This document shows positions 1 to 12,800 of a stretch of DNA of 64,000 bases, one piece after another. The notes beneath the pieces were generated by a model, which was not told the origin of the DNA, did no database searches, and saw nothing but the letters and a program-made list of their open reading frames with translations. The DNA is from Vitis vinifera (Eukaryota > Streptophyta > Magnoliopsida > Vitales > Vitaceae), in contig NC_081808.1 of the NCBI RefSeq assembly GCF_030704535.1, positions 23,191,501-23,255,500 on the forward strand, written 5' to 3'. The position numbers and the translations under genes were made by a program. Position 1 is the stretch's first letter; each line of letters begins with the position of its first letter.

Positions 1-1075
1 ATATTATGCTAGTAAATTTCGAAATGGAACTAGAAAAATTAAGACCACATTCACACTGCCGACTTTTTGAACGTGTTCCTTGGTTTTTTATTCTTCAAAT
101 AATTGATGTTTTAAAAAATTATATTCAAATTGTCCTGCTCTTTCTTTGCGCATGTTAGAAAGCACAAAACTAACACCTACCATCCACTAAGCCAAGCCAT
201 GGCCATGGCCAATGAAACTCCTCAGTCATTAATCCAGTTCCTCCACTAGTATGCATGAGGCCAACCAATCTGTAACAAATGTATTTGAGAAATTAATGCC
301 AATTTTGACCTAATGGACTAAGTTCCCGTAATGGGATTGACAACTACTCCAGCCCATGGTGGCCATTGGGAGGATACTTTCCTTTTCAGACCTCATGCAA
401 GCACGTTTGTAGGCATGCTCAACTTCAATGGATTCCTCTTTCGTACTATACTCAATGTCTGCTTAGGTTACTCTTAGAAATCTTTGAGTTGCACCGAAGT
501 TTTTGTACCATACATTAATACAATAATTTAAAGATGAAATCATTTACTCATAACAGTATGTTGTACCAATGGATGAAGCCTTGATAACTTGTTGTGTAGG
601 CAAAAGTTTTAATGATAACACATTAGAAAAGGAAAACAAAAATAAAATGATCTATATACAAAGATATATGAGGTTTTAACATGATTCAATATCATACCTA
701 AATTTGTTGATAAGAGAAAATCATTTCATCATTTCATACATAATATTTTATTTGACAAAAAAACACATATAATTATTAAGCCTTCAAGCATCCTATATTT
801 TTACCCTCTTGTGTCTATACCATGAATCACAAACTTTAATAGAATTTATTGTGAAGGCAAAATCTTTTAATACTAACATTGTATAAAAAGAACACGAAGA
901 TGAAACAATCTACACAAAAATATATGAGATTTTAATGTGATTTAACTAACCATGTTTATACCCATAGGTGATACAATCATTCTATTATATCATAGAAAAT
1001 ATTATAGAAGACAAAGGAATAAAACCCTGAAACATACCATGTCTCCCATTCATCTCTACCTCATTACTGTTTTCT
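1..1075. repeat. Unit-start block S, no gene
   Basis: Non-coding AT-rich block that opens each unit. Near-identical copies lie at about 22130-23170 and 45151-46195. Diverged copies lie at about 18300-19190 and 41318-42208 (after each B gene) and at about 55915-56390 (array end). A shared landmark is the phrase ACACCTACCATCCACTAAGC, at 174 here and recurring in these copies. The repeated S-plus-gene order suggests the ancestral duplicon was one S block plus one transporter gene. Confidence 0.8.
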
Positions 1076-2285
1076 CTTCATGAACTATAATATTTATAGA
1101 GATATTTCTAATATACCTATTCTACATATAAAAAAAAAATCAACTAATACAATGATATATCAATATAGAAAATATTCTATATAATATTTGCAACAAAAAG
1201 GAATATATATATATATATATATACCATATAGAACCACAAATGAAAGAACATCAATTCTCTACCTTATAAAGAAATTATAGAGAAACGATAAAATAGATAC
1301 AAGTTATAGATCTTGAAACAATTTCATGTTTTCTTACTCCCAATATCTACACCTTGAATGACAAACCCTCACTCTATTAGGCATTTTCACTCTTCTTTAC
1401 ATCTTGACCCACTTGGTATATGTTTTATGTCTTATCCTGATCTTGTAATTAACTTTTTGTCTCCATGACTTAAAAATACTTATAGATATATTCCTAACCT
1501 CTTTCTTGTTATACAAAGATATCTAGTATAACAAAGAAATATTAAGTCAATCTTCTATCTCTTCATGACAAACACCTCAATTGTACACAAGTTAGAATTT
1601 TAAAGCAACTAGACTAAGATTTATATGGTGTTGGAAATAGAGATAAGCTTAAAACATAAAAGTATAGCATAACATATATTTCATACTTCAAGTGCTTAAC
1701 AACCAAGTAAGAAGGTAGGTGGATAATCTTTTCTTCCTCAATCAGTGAATTCTTTTATATCATTGCATTTAATCCTATAATATACCTTTGTGATATTCGC
1801 CATATCATGAAGACAGGTTTTATGCATGGATGATTGTCCATAATTCTTTGTTGTTCAAAATAATAAGTTTAAATTCAAAGCAACTCTAGCCAACATAAGC
1901 TAAAGAAAGTATCACTACCACTTGTATAGTACTTTGGGTATTATTCTTAAGGACTAAATTATGTATGATAATGATGTTAGGTCAAGGAGATTTAGTATTA
2001 CCTAAATTGTAAAGTAAAAATATTGAGAATTGATTTACTTAAATTAAGGGTAGTTGGAATAATCTTAATTACTAGTAAAGTTGAATATTAATTTCTAACA
2101 TAATGGAACAAATTTGAAGGCTCCATAATCCAATTTTAGGAGTAGAGATTTGAAGAGAACAAAAGTTTGTTATCTTCAATGATCTTAAGGTTATTAGGAT
2201 ACTTGGTCACTCGAGGCCAACTTGACTTCTATAACTTATAGTTACAACTTAAACCTAATTCTTTGACTTAGAATGGATAAAAGTC
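1076..2285. other. Intergenic, AT-rich
   Basis: No coding region, RNA gene or clear mobile element seen. A short (TA)n tract lies near 1205-1222. The sequence is shared with units 2 and 3. Confidence 0.6.
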
Positions 2286-2640
2286 CTATGTCTCACATCG
2301 GTTTATTACCAACATTGGTTGGGCCTTATATGTAGCCTCTACTTCCCACAAGCTTAAGCTTTTAAGAGTGTATGTTGTATCGCATCATTTGGTATCATGG
2401 TGAGGTTTGGCCTGGCTCACCTTGTGCTCATTAACAATTGAGTGGGGGGGTATTTGATGTACATAGGAGGGACAAACAATGACCCAAATCAGCTAATTAC
2501 CAACATTGGTTGGGCCTTATACATGGTGTTACCTCTACCTCCCATTATCTTAGGTTTTTGGGAGTGTAAGTGTCCTGCATCATTTTTCTTTTCAATTCAT
2601 ATTCCTAATTCCCATATGATGAATGATATCTAATTCAGGT
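2286..2640 (+). mobile_element. LTR-retrotransposon-like relic
   Basis: A stretch in the style of plant LTR ends: a 'tctcacatcggtttattacc' motif, a partial direct repeat of 'accaacattggttgggcctt' at about 2309 and 2500, and a TGGTATCATGG motif near 2391 that resembles a primer-binding site for initiator tRNA-Met. No gag or pol coding remains. Copies lie at about 24366-24728 and 47392-47750. The class is inferred from motif style only. Confidence 0.35.
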
Positions 2641-3544
2641 TCAAGTCTCAGCTTTTTATCACTTACTACTTACAGGTTTGTATTAACGTGGATAGCTATA
2701 GAGATAATCATGATAACAAAGGATCAAGGGTAGCTAAGAGTCTCTAGTATGTTGTAGTACTTTAGGCATCATCTTTAAAAACTAAAATATGGATAACAAT
2801 GATGTTAGGTCAAGGAGATTTACTATTACCTAAATTGTAAAGTAAAAATGTTGAGAATTAATTTAAGTAAATTAAAAGTAGTTGGAATAAACCTAATTAC
2901 TAATCAAATTAAATATTGATTGAAAGTTGGGGGCTCCATAATCCAATTTTACAAGTAGATCTTTACAGTGAACAAAAGTTTCTTATTTTCAATGATCTTA
3001 AGGTTATTAAAATACTTGGTGGCTTGAGATGAAATTGAGTTCTATAACTCATAATTAAATCTTTTTCTTTCTTTTTCTAACAAGATTAGTTGTATTAAGA
3101 ATTATTCTCCTGTTTTATGCAGGTTTCCAAAAGCAGCTTAGGGCTTTGACTGCATGCAGATGGCCCTCCAAGTAGCCTAGCTGTTCATCCTGATCATTAA
3201 GATGTCTTGGGGACATTTTCGAAAATGAGGCAAGCTTGAAATTAGAAAAGGGCAGTTCAAGCTCCATATAACAATATAAATTAGTACTCTAGCAACATTT
3301 TGGAACAATTCCTTTCTCTTTTCTCTCTTAAGACTTTATTGCATCTGTGATGCTCTTAATTAGGAAAATCCAGTTCTCATTTCATTGCATTAAATGTTCC
3401 GATGCAATTGATAATGTTGAGTCTTATATAATTAAAATAAAATTGTTTTATATGGAATCATGGGCTCTAGCGTGAGTAGTAATTATGAAAATACCATCTT
3501 TGTCTGATGGCATTGGGACAAGGTCACATGCATAAGCTTTAAAA

Positions 3545-4900
3545 TGTGAAAATAAACAAAGATGGGACAAGGTTACATGCATCTAATTTTTAAATGTGAA
3601 AGTAAAAGTGTATTTCACAGTGATTTTATGAATCATTTTTAATATTTTTAATATTTAAAAGATAAAATTTTTTAAACATTAAAAAAATTAGAAATACTTC
3701 TTAAAATCACCACCAATTGAATCACTGCCAAATGAACTCTAAATAAATAATATATAACTTCTACTATCCACTCACAAAAAATAAAAATTAAATCATAAAC
3801 ATTTTTATTAATATATGTTATATATGTATCATTTTGATATATATTATTTTTTTACCTTTAAATATAAAAAATAATAGTAATTTTTATATAAAATATAGAA
3901 ACTCTTACATAAAGTTTGATTTAAAAAAAGTACTAATGAAAAAAAATTGTTAATGTTGTGTTAGGAAAAGTAGGTAGAAAGAAAATATAAAATAGATTTG
4001 ATTGAAATTTGAGAGAAAGAGAAAGTGGATGTCAAACAAAGTAAAAAAAAAAAAAAAAAAGGAAAGAAAAGTTAAAAAAAGAAAAAGTTAAAAAAAAATA
4101 TATATATTTTAACTTTTTAGGATGGCCAAACATGGAGTATGAGTCGTGTCATGACACTTCCACTAAACAAGTTGACTCATTTTCAATGGAAAGTGACCAA
4201 TTTAATGGCACTTATAGCCATTTCTACCATATTGATCACTTTTCTTAATAATCAGATCAGGTAGCAACATGGACAACTTAATTCAATAATTAATATTTTA
4301 GTAATATTAGACTAGCTAGAACTTTTTGTCATTTTAAAAACTGAGAAACAAAGCAGTGCAGAAAAATAAATGGGGTAATTACATATTTCCATAAAATATT
4401 ATAACAATAATTAGAAAGTCATCATTTTCATTTCCAGTACCACACAAGTCTTAATTACAATTTGAGACACGAACATTTGGATATTAGGTGACTTCTACTT
4501 TATACCCAACCAATTTGTCGCTAATACCTTCTTAGTCAAGGGGACAGACTCACAATTCGTGTTCCTCGGCTAGACTATTGAGCTTTCATGGCTAGAAATG
4601 ATGGGGCGAAGGTGATCAAACCAGTGGTGGTAATGTTGGTGCGTGGTTCAACGAATTCTTGAAGTTGGCTACAAGTGACGGCCAGTATGAATGAATATTT
4701 TGAGAAATTCAAGATTTCAATTAGAGAACAACAATATTTTACAGGTGACTATCAAGGATGTGGACTCTAATGCAAGGCAGTTATATTCATCTTTATTCTA
4801 TTATTCTCACGCAACCATTGTTCCTTGATTCAAATTCAATATATGGTAGATGATGCAAACTATATTCCATTATTCTCGTGTAAAAATTAACAAAGCATTT
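3545..4900. other. Segment present only in unit 1
   Basis: Units 2 and 3 pass directly from a 'gaaaataaacaa' phrase to 'tatatatagaaaatgata' (near 25670 and 48690), while unit 1 carries about 1.35 kb between the same anchors. It holds low-complexity A/T sequence (about 3600-4120) and an exon-1 relic near 4588. Because units 2 and 3 share the short form, a deletion in their ancestor is as likely as an insertion in unit 1. Confidence 0.75.
4588..4695 (+). pseudogene. WAT1-related exon 1 relic
   Basis: Starts with ATGGCTAGAAATGATGG and later contains AAGTTGGCTACAAGTGACGG, which matches the A-gene exon 1 phrase AAGTTGGCTAAGAGTGACGG at 18 of 20 bases. The middle is too diverged and shortened to keep the reading frame. 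No exons 2-7 follow at the expected distance. It reads as the remains of a further family member upstream of A1. A chance match is possible but unlikely given both start and internal matches. Confidence 0.5.
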
Positions 4901-5824
4901 TCTATATATAGAAAATGATACTCTCCTCAAATAAGGTAACATTTGATTCATCAAACAAGAAAATGGTAAAGGATATCATTAATATTTGTTTCACTCGAAA
5001 AGGACAACCAGATATCGTCCACTCTTTTATTTTATATCCATTATTTCCCAAATCTGAAAATCCTTGTAGAATCTCAAAGTCAAATGTTTGACCACTCAAA
5101 TAAGTTAAGAATTTTTTTCCTAAATTCTACTTTATTTTAGCACACCCAAAATTTCATGCAATTCATTCTAGTCTTCAATGGTAGCTCAGTTTGTATGTCA
5201 TTAGCTTCCAAGGGACTTCCAAGTTAAAACTAGTGTGTTTCCTCGGTTTATAAACCTGTACAACCGGGGTATTATGAAAACAATAATATTTTAAATATCA
5301 TATCTATCCAAATCTAAATCGGGAACTTTGAATATAAATGAGCACATAAATAAATAAGATTAAGTTATACAGGCGTAAATAGATTTGATGTATAAATAAT
5401 AAGTATACTTGGTTGTCCTAAAGCACAGAGATAAAATTGTATGCCATATTAGACATGGCCGCCTCCCACCATCTTTGAAATTAGTGAACTCACCATGACC
5501 AAAGCAGCATGCCCATGACTTTTCTCCACTTGCGTGTATGAGGTTCCCGTAATCGAATTGGCAATCCAAGACCATACATGGTGGTTGTAGACATATTTGG
5601 GCTTGGACTTGGAGGAAACTTTTCGCCAGCCAAGCTGCCTTCTTAAGAGTTTTGCCTACGATAGACCGCAATACGCCTGCAAGGACGTCAGCAAAAGGAC
5701 CCCCACACATCACTTTGGAAAGCATGATCTAAGTGTGGATTGTGGTTTGCTCTATCTGACATGATTCCAACAGCCGGCAGCTCCACTATTATGAGGACGC
5801 CTCTCTCAGAAATCCCTTTTTGTC

Positions 5825-5832
5825 TATAAATA
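5825..5832 (+). promoter_or_regulatory. TATA box of gene A1
   Basis: TATAAATA, 118 bp before the A1 start codon, inside a block conserved at A2 (27360) and A3 (49778). Transcription would be expected to begin about 30 bp downstream, leaving a 5' UTR of roughly 90 nt. Confidence 0.7.
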
Positions 5833-5942
5833 CTCATATGGTTTGAACCAGAGAGTATCCAAACAGCCTCCCCAACAGCTTCATTTGCTTCATATATAGT
5901 CATTGGCTTGAGCTATAAACAGCTTTTCAGTTGGTATATTAC

Positions 5943-8824
5943 ATGGCTAGTGCGAAGTTTTGGAATGTCATGACAGGGCTGAAGCCAGTCCTGGCAATGG
6001 TGGTGGTTCAAGTGTCACTGGGAGGAATTAATATTATGTACAAGTTGGCTAAGAGTGACGGCATGAGCATGAACGTTTTAATCGCCTACAGATATATATT
6101 CGCTGCAGCTTTTACGGCTCCACTTGCTTTGATATTTGATCGGTAACTTTCATTATTTCTTAGTTTTGTTTTGTAGCTTGTGTTTATTTAATTTCAGTGT
6201 TTCTTCTCTCTCCCTTCTCTTTCTTGCTTTCTCTCTTTCCTTTTTGTATGGGGTGAGCTTGTCCCTTGTGTGGCCTGTATCTCAACTGGGCTAAAGAAAA
6301 ATTATTATATCTGTTATCCTAAATTTCATTTTTAAAAATGGGAGTATATGGTTATGCTTTCTTTACTGACATTTCTTACAAATAAGAAATAAATTATCAT
6401 GGTTTTATCTCCGTTTCTCTTTCTCAATTGCACAAAGAGCATTTACTAATATTTGCCTCATGTATGGTACGGTAAACAGGAAGAGTAGGCAAAAAATGAC
6501 ATGGATGATCTTCTTGCAAGGTTCCTTATGTGGTTTATTTGGGTAAGTTTCAAAAAATATTTTATTCTTGTGTTTTATATCAAAGGTGTTCAATTTTGGC
6601 CAAAAATGGTTTAGATAGGTGAGTTTTCCTGTAATGAATCTATACTTTCTCAATGAACTCTTTCATACACATGATGAATAGTATTCTCAATTTTGCCAAT
6701 GCTTAGATAGGGTGATGCCATGGTAGTTGTCATATGAACAGTTGAAAGGATCTATGACTAAAAGATGTCATTTTCTGCAAGACATACACTGTTGAAAATC
6801 TAGCTTAGTTACTACAAATTTTGTTTTCTTCCATTCAGTATTTTGTTTACCCTTCATCTAGTTACAATAACAGTACTTGTAACACATAAGAACGTACAAC
6901 TTCTAACCTAAAGTTTGATTTCAGGGGGTCATTAGGTCAAAACTTATATGCTGAGAGCTTGACTCTAACGTCCGCAACTTTTGCAGCAGCAATGACTAAC
7001 ATTATTCCAGCCATGGCATTTGTCCTGGCAATTGTCTTGAGGTAATCCTCCTTTTCTTACCAAAATTTTAATCCTATCAAATTAACATGGTTTCAATATA
7101 TGTTAAAGTTCCAGTTTAATGAAAAATAAATCCTAAATCCTAGCCATCTTATCTCATAGGATGGAAAGATTAGCAATTGGCACGGTTGCTGGAAAGTCTA
7201 AGGTGTTGGGCACTCTATTAAGCATAAGTGGTGCACTGGTTCTCACATTTTACAAAGGAGTAGAGCTCAATTTGTGGTCAACTAACATCAACTTGCTGCA
7301 TCATGGTGCAGCAACCTCACAGCAATCATCTAATGATCAAGTCTTGGGCTCAATCTTAGCTGTTGTTGCTTGTATGTGCTTTGCAGTTTGGTTGATAATC
7401 CAGGTGATTTTGCTTATTTATTTATTTATTTTCTCTTCAGATACAGAAATTAATTAAGTATACACCTTTCACTAATCTCATAATTGCTTTTGTGTTTTCC
7501 TATTTCCTCTTTTATATGGACAGGCCAAGATTAGTATGGTGTATCCAAGCTACTCTGGAACTGCTCTTACTTGTGTCTCTGCAGCGATTCAGTCAGTTGT
7601 ATATGCCATGTGTGCTGAGAAGAAATGGTCAGCATGGAAACTTGGTTGGGACATAAGACTTCTCACTGTTGTTTACACGGTAAGATATTTCTTGAAATTT
7701 GTGTATAATTCATTGAATTTGGGGAATATTTAAGATTTGTTTGGAATGGTTTTATTAATAAAATGTCATAAATATTATTTTAACCATATTCTTATTTTTT
7801 ATAAAGTATATATTGCATTATTTCAAAATTGTGCACAAATTGAACAACACACATCTTGATTTTATAAATTAGGTTGACTTTTTCAAAATTTTCTCCAAAA
7901 AGGATGCTACCATATGAAGTTCGATATTCAATAAAACAAGTTTTAGGTGGTGTTTGTTTTTTTTGTTTTTTGCTGAAAGTAATTTGTTTTTAGAATTTAG
8001 GTTGTTTGTTTTTCTATTTTTTCATGACTTATTATAAATTTTTTATTAAATAAAAAAAAGTCAAAATATGTAGTTTTTTCTAAATAGAAAAAAATAACAT
8101 ATTGGTTTTTTTATACTTTTTAATACTTAATAGAAATAAAATACTACAAAAATAAACAACCTAATATTTAACACTATTAAGTATTAAGGTTCTATTTAGA
8201 CTTAAGTAAAAAAACAAACACCACCTTAGTTGGAAAGCATAACTGCTAATTAACATATGAAAGACATTCAATATTAAAAATCGTATTCAGTTTCAATCAA
8301 TAAATGGTGTTGAGTTATAACAAAGTTTTGCTGTGTTGCAGGGAGTGTGGGCCACTGGATTGATGGTTGCAATAATGAGCTGGGCTGCAAGGCTGAGGGG
8401 GCCATTGTTTGTATCTTCTTTCTATCCCTTAATGCTTGTAACTGTTGCAATACTGGGGTCTCTCTTACTCGACGAGCAACTATACTTGGGAAGGTTTGGA
8501 TCAAAACTACTCTTCTACTTCAACTTAAAAAGGTTTCATTTATTCTGATATTAATTCATTATTCATTTATGGAACAGCATAATAGCAGTAGTGTTGATCG
8601 TAGTGGGCTTGTATGGTGTTCTGTGGGGAAAAGGCAAGGAGATGAAGCAGAACGCCCAAGTAGATGGAGCAAAAAGCTCTACGGAGCCAGAATTGAGAGG
8701 CATTGTCATAGAAACCTCATCTAGTACTAAGGGTAAACCGACCGCAACAAGTACTATTTGTCCCATCCAAGCTGCTGACCGAGGATCTGGTGCGGTTTCT
8801 CCTTCTGCAGTGGTGCATGAATAG
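5943..8824 (+). CDS. WAT1-related (EamA-type) transporter, gene A1
   Basis: Seven-exon gene: 5943-6142, 6480-6542, 6925-7041, 7160-7403, 7524-7679, 8342-8493, 8578-8824. All introns are GT-AG and the phases join without a stop, giving 392 aa, a usual length for the family. Hydrophobic segments form two EamA halves, about residues 14-150 and 184-325, some ten membrane spans in all. Exon 3 holds the conserved SLGQNLYAESL stretch (90-100). Exon 7 holds LYGVLWGKGKEM, followed by a hydrophilic tail of about 60 residues. Relatives (WAT1, UMAMITs) move auxin, amino acids or other small solutes across the plasma or vacuolar membrane; this protein's substrate cannot be read from sequence. The start at 5943 is preferred because the paralogs share it and a TATA box lies 118 bp upstream. 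A candidate AATAAA lies at 8976. Differences from A2/A3: A4 for G, N44 for K, A59 for V. Intron 5 carries a MITE. It looks functional. Confidence 0.92.
7946..8225. mobile_element. MITE in intron 5 of A1
   Basis: Terminal inverted repeats GGTGGTGTTTGTTTTTTT at both ends, AT-rich interior without coding, flanked by TTA on each side (7943-7945 and 8226-8228). The empty site exists in A3 (near 51890), where a single TTA remains. A TTA target duplication fits the PIF/Harbinger (Tourist-like) group. Orthologous copy at 29477 and a relative at 21365. Confidence 0.75.
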
Positions 8825-11800
8825 CAACAATATATCATACTGATATCTTTTATTTGGAAGAAATTTTCAAGAAATTTTTGTATGTATATACAAAATTCAT
8901 TTCTACCAACCAAATATCTTAAAAACAGTGTACCCGCCCCGTATTTCCTTTGCCTAAATTGTAATATTTTCCGGTAATAAATGATTAATGTTTCATTCAA
9001 TCTATTCATGTCACAGTGTGCTAAGTTATTCTGGTGGTGTAACAAGTCCTACAGCTGCTGCTATGCATGAGAGTAGCTCTATCTTCTTACCCTATCTTAT
9101 ATGTGTATCGTTTTCTATGAAATTGGAATTCCAAATTATAGAAAATTGATACCTACATTGGCATTAGAATTACAAATTAATATAATCATCATATAAACTA
9201 ACGATGCATGTTTTGGTCATACATCTGCGGTCTCCATCTTACATATATACATATTTTCAAACAAATATTGATTGATTAAGAGTCAATGTGGGAATGATTG
9301 TTGGAAGTTAGAAGTGTTTGGCAATAGTAAAAATGATTTTTCTTAAAAAGTTAGGAGGCATGACAAAGTATTATAAATGAATTTTAAAAGTCTAGCTAAT
9401 CACTTCTATAAGTTTTGAAATAACATTGGATGCTGGTGTCTAACAATGACTTTTTACGGGTTAGTTTTACTATGAAAAATAGTAAAGAAAGTCAAATATA
9501 ATTAAAATTATTAAAAATTTATATATTTTTAAATTATTTAATATTTATACAGAACAATTGAATAAGTAAAAAAAGTTTGAAATGGTGTAAAAAAATAATT
9601 TATTAACTTAAATTTTTTTTTTTCTCTTTACTTCTATTTTTTCTCTTTGTTCCCTTTCTCTCACATTTTTCTTCAAACTTTTGGATAATAAAACATAACC
9701 TCGAGGTTTGACAAATATTTTAAAATTATATTTGTAAGTCAAGAAAATCACTTCAAGTGATTCTTGAATTAGCACTTTGATATGTGCTACTTCATCTAAA
9801 AATCATTTTTTATTATATAATACATTATCCAAAAATACTTAATTATATAGGAATACTATCTTCTATACACATCCAACACCAATTGATTCTTCATAAAAAG
9901 ATTTAATAGAAGTGTTATCAACAAAAGCATTATAAGTTTCTTCATAAAAATATAGTATTAAAATATTTACTATGGAAGTGATGCCGATAAAAACATTACA
10001 AATTAAAAACATTTTTATCAAAATCATTCTGAAATCAGCCTTACTCATGCTTCCAAATGAAACATCTCATGAGTTTTGTCCATTTGCATGTTGGCATATC
10101 CTCTCTACAAACAACTTCACCATCAATTAATTTTCAGTTAATGATAAGAAAAAATTATTTTTTAAAAAAGATTTTTAGATTACATCATTTTATGAACATA
10201 CTTGTACAATTGAAGTACAATTTATCACATTTCTTACAATCTAATAAAAATTTTAAATAATAATAATAATAACAATAATAATACTCAAAGAAAATAAAAC
10301 TATTTTTCATATTCTAAAATACACAAACTCTTCATTTTAATTTCCTCTACTAGGTGCAAGATTACCCTAATTTACATATTAGATAGAATGATAGGACACA
10401 TGATGAAAATGGTAAAAGTAATGCACAAAAGAAGGATAAGAATCCACTTCAACCAATATTTCTATAAATAAAGAGTAATTAAATATTAATAATATTTCAT
10501 TATCTTAACTTAGGAAATAATATTTATTTTCCTTAATTTTAAGACATTTATTATTTGTTTATTTTTTATAATTTACAATACACTATTGTATAAATTTTTT
10601 AAAAGAAATAATAAAATTCAAGTCTTTCATTGCAAAAATTATCAAATTTTTTATGGTATTAGAGGAAGAGACTTAAACTTGATTCTTCTCCAAAAGTGAT
10701 TGAATATCATAAAAGTATTGGTCAAAATACTTGAATAGGTACAAATTTTCAGTTTGGAGGGAAAAAGTTTTACCTATACTACGTATTACAATTCTCGACA
10801 AAAACTAAAAAATAACCTTTCTAAGTATTACAATTCTTAACAAAAACTAAAACATAGAAATAATAATAATAATAATAATAATTTAATATTTATATGATGT
10901 CTTTGATATTTTTATCAATCCTTTGGTATGCCTTCACCAAGTTTCAAGGTAAGATGGACATTCATATACATTCTCACTCTAGAGAATATATTTAAAAAAA
11001 AAATATTTGAAAGAGCATATTAAGGAAAAGAATAAACAAAGACCAAAAATGACATATACACCGAATGAATAGTAAATCAAAAGCAATCAAATATTAATAA
11101 TATTTGATTCTCTTAATTTAAAAAATAATATTTATTTATTTATTTTAAGATATTTATAATTTCTTTTTTTCTATAATTTGCAATACATTATTTTGAAAAC
11201 AAATTATAAAATTCATCAAACCCTTCAATTAGAAAACGGAAAATGAAGAAAGAAAATTCAAGTTTTTAGTCAGTGATGTCTACCCTCCCGCCCATGGCTC
11301 CTCTAAGCAAAGCCAGAAGCGAAGAAATTACCCCTTTGAGTGGGAGAATAGGAAAAATTAGCGGAAAATAAGTGTGCTATAAAAGGTGTGCAATCTACTA
11401 ATATGTGTGCCTTCTTCTATTAGGTGCACCAACTTATGTGGCACATTTCTCTTATTTTTCTTTAAAAAGTTGTGTACACTTTTTTTAACACTAAGTGCAC
11501 CAACTTAAGTTGCATACCTCTTCTTTGTAGGGTTTTACCCTTGAATGCGCCACTTAAGTTGTACACCTCTTCTCTATAGGGTGTGTAAGGTTATTATTCT
11601 CAACACTCCAGTGCCCCAACATTTTTTCTGCAAGGTGGCACTACTTAAGTTGCACACATCTTCCCTATAAGGTGGGGTATCTCTGTGTGTGCCACATCCC
11701 AATTCTCAACATCCCAACACCCCAATATTTTTACTCTAGTACAATTATACTCTCAATGTTATATTTATAGTTTTATTTTAAGTAAATGTCCTCATTTATT

Positions 11801-12337
11801 ATGTCATTTATGTATTATTTTTTCATTTATATCTCCATCTATTTTAATTTTATAATGTAAATAATGGAATACCTCATATTTAAATACAACAAAAAATAAT
11901 TTTCAAAAGCTAATTCTAAGTAAATCAAAATCTTATTTTTCAAATTTAGTTATAAATTGATAGTTTTTGCTAAATTTTCTTCGAAAAAAAGTTTCCCTAA
12001 CTAAAATTAGAAAAGATAAAAATCCTAAAAAAATTATTTCGAATATTACCAACATGAAAAATAACAAAATTCGTCACTTTTTACCTTAAATTTTGAAACA
12101 TTTAAAAATAAACCTATTTCTCATACTTGGTAAAATTTTTACACAACTAAGACAACAAATAAGGTGAATATGAAAGTTTTCAATCCATTATACCATTTTA
12201 TCTATTCTCTTAAACAAAATAAAATTTAAAATTGGAAATTTGTAAAATAAAGTTTTATGCTATTGTTATTATTTGAAAATATATATTTAATAATAATCAT
12301 AAAAAATCTAGTAGTTACGTGTACATTAGAACTAAAA
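8825..12337. other. Intergenic between A1 and B1 (left part)
   Basis: No gene seen. Contains the A1 3' UTR (to about 8990), then AT-rich DNA with an (AAT)n run near 10861-10882. About 9840-11340 is a diverged copy of the B upstream region at 14410-15000: both carry a phrase about 'tgattcttcat' with matching downstream blocks and end in 'gtttttagtcagtgatg'. This points to an old duplication that once placed another promoter, and probably another gene, here. Confidence 0.6.
11337..11690. repeat. Degenerate tandem repeat, unit 1 only
   Basis: About four imperfect copies of a motif around 'caccaacttaagttgcatac' followed by 'ctcttctttgtagggt' (near 11425, 11495, 11550 and 11635). In unit 2 the same position (34308-34655) instead holds promoter-like DNA. 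The two units rejoin at 'tgtgtgccacatcccaattc'. Confidence 0.55.
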
Positions 12338-12502
12338 TTCCTAGAAATGAGAGTAAATGCTTAGCATATGACATATTATAATTAAACCATAGTTTTAGAA
12401 TTTGAGATGTAACAAATTCAATATTAATTGATTTTTTTTTTCATCTAGCATTAGGTTATTAGATAGCTTCTAGCTATAAGAGTAGATAGGAATATATATA
12501 TA
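12338..12502. repeat. Left direct repeat flanking plastid insert
   Basis: Begins TTCCTAGAAATGAGAGTAAATG and ends in 'agcttctagctataag' plus a short (TA) run. The same landmarks in the same order reappear at 13029-13269, immediately right of the plastid-derived insert. The right copy has about 65 extra bases in its middle. Confidence 0.7.
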
Positions 12503-12800
12503 CTCGTAGACCACCTAAGAAGGAATATTTATTTTTTGATTCTTATCCTAACATAAGAAGTCCAATGGGAACAATACTTGAAATAGTGATCCATAAAAAA
12601 AAAACCAATATTGAGATTGGATAGAACAAGGTTAGAGCCAAAAGGAATTATCAAATAACTTAGTAGAATTTATATGACTACTATGGATGATCCAATACTT
12701 AATAAACAAGTATATCCTCTAGATGGAAGAAGATTCTCTTTGAAAGGTAGTTTTGTGCCATCTACTAGAGCTTGAAGAATTCCCAAAGGATCGGCATGCT
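12503..12800 (-). pseudogene. ndhA: Plastid ndhA fragment in nuclear DNA (NUPT)
   Basis: The minus strand encodes stretches clearly matching plastid NAD(P)H-quinone oxidoreductase subunit 1: [20 protein letters not shown], then LPSRGY, then PIGLLM and KYSF-GGLR. Only part of exon 1 is present. A stop codon (TAA at about 12668-12670) and a T-homopolymer length change break the frame, so it cannot be functional. It is joined directly to a ycf2 piece. The unit 2 copy at 35466 is slightly closer to the plastid sequence (SIGPSI there, SIGSSI here). Confidence 0.85.

Noticed and set aside
5360..5903. Minus-strand frames upstream of A genes (also near 26878-27438)
   Set aside because: Lie in the promoter block, vary between copies and show no recognisable domain.
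8347..8724. 125-codon + frame in the A1 exon 6-7 region
   Set aside because: Alternate frame reading through intron 6; the family frame with GT-AG introns explains the sequence better.
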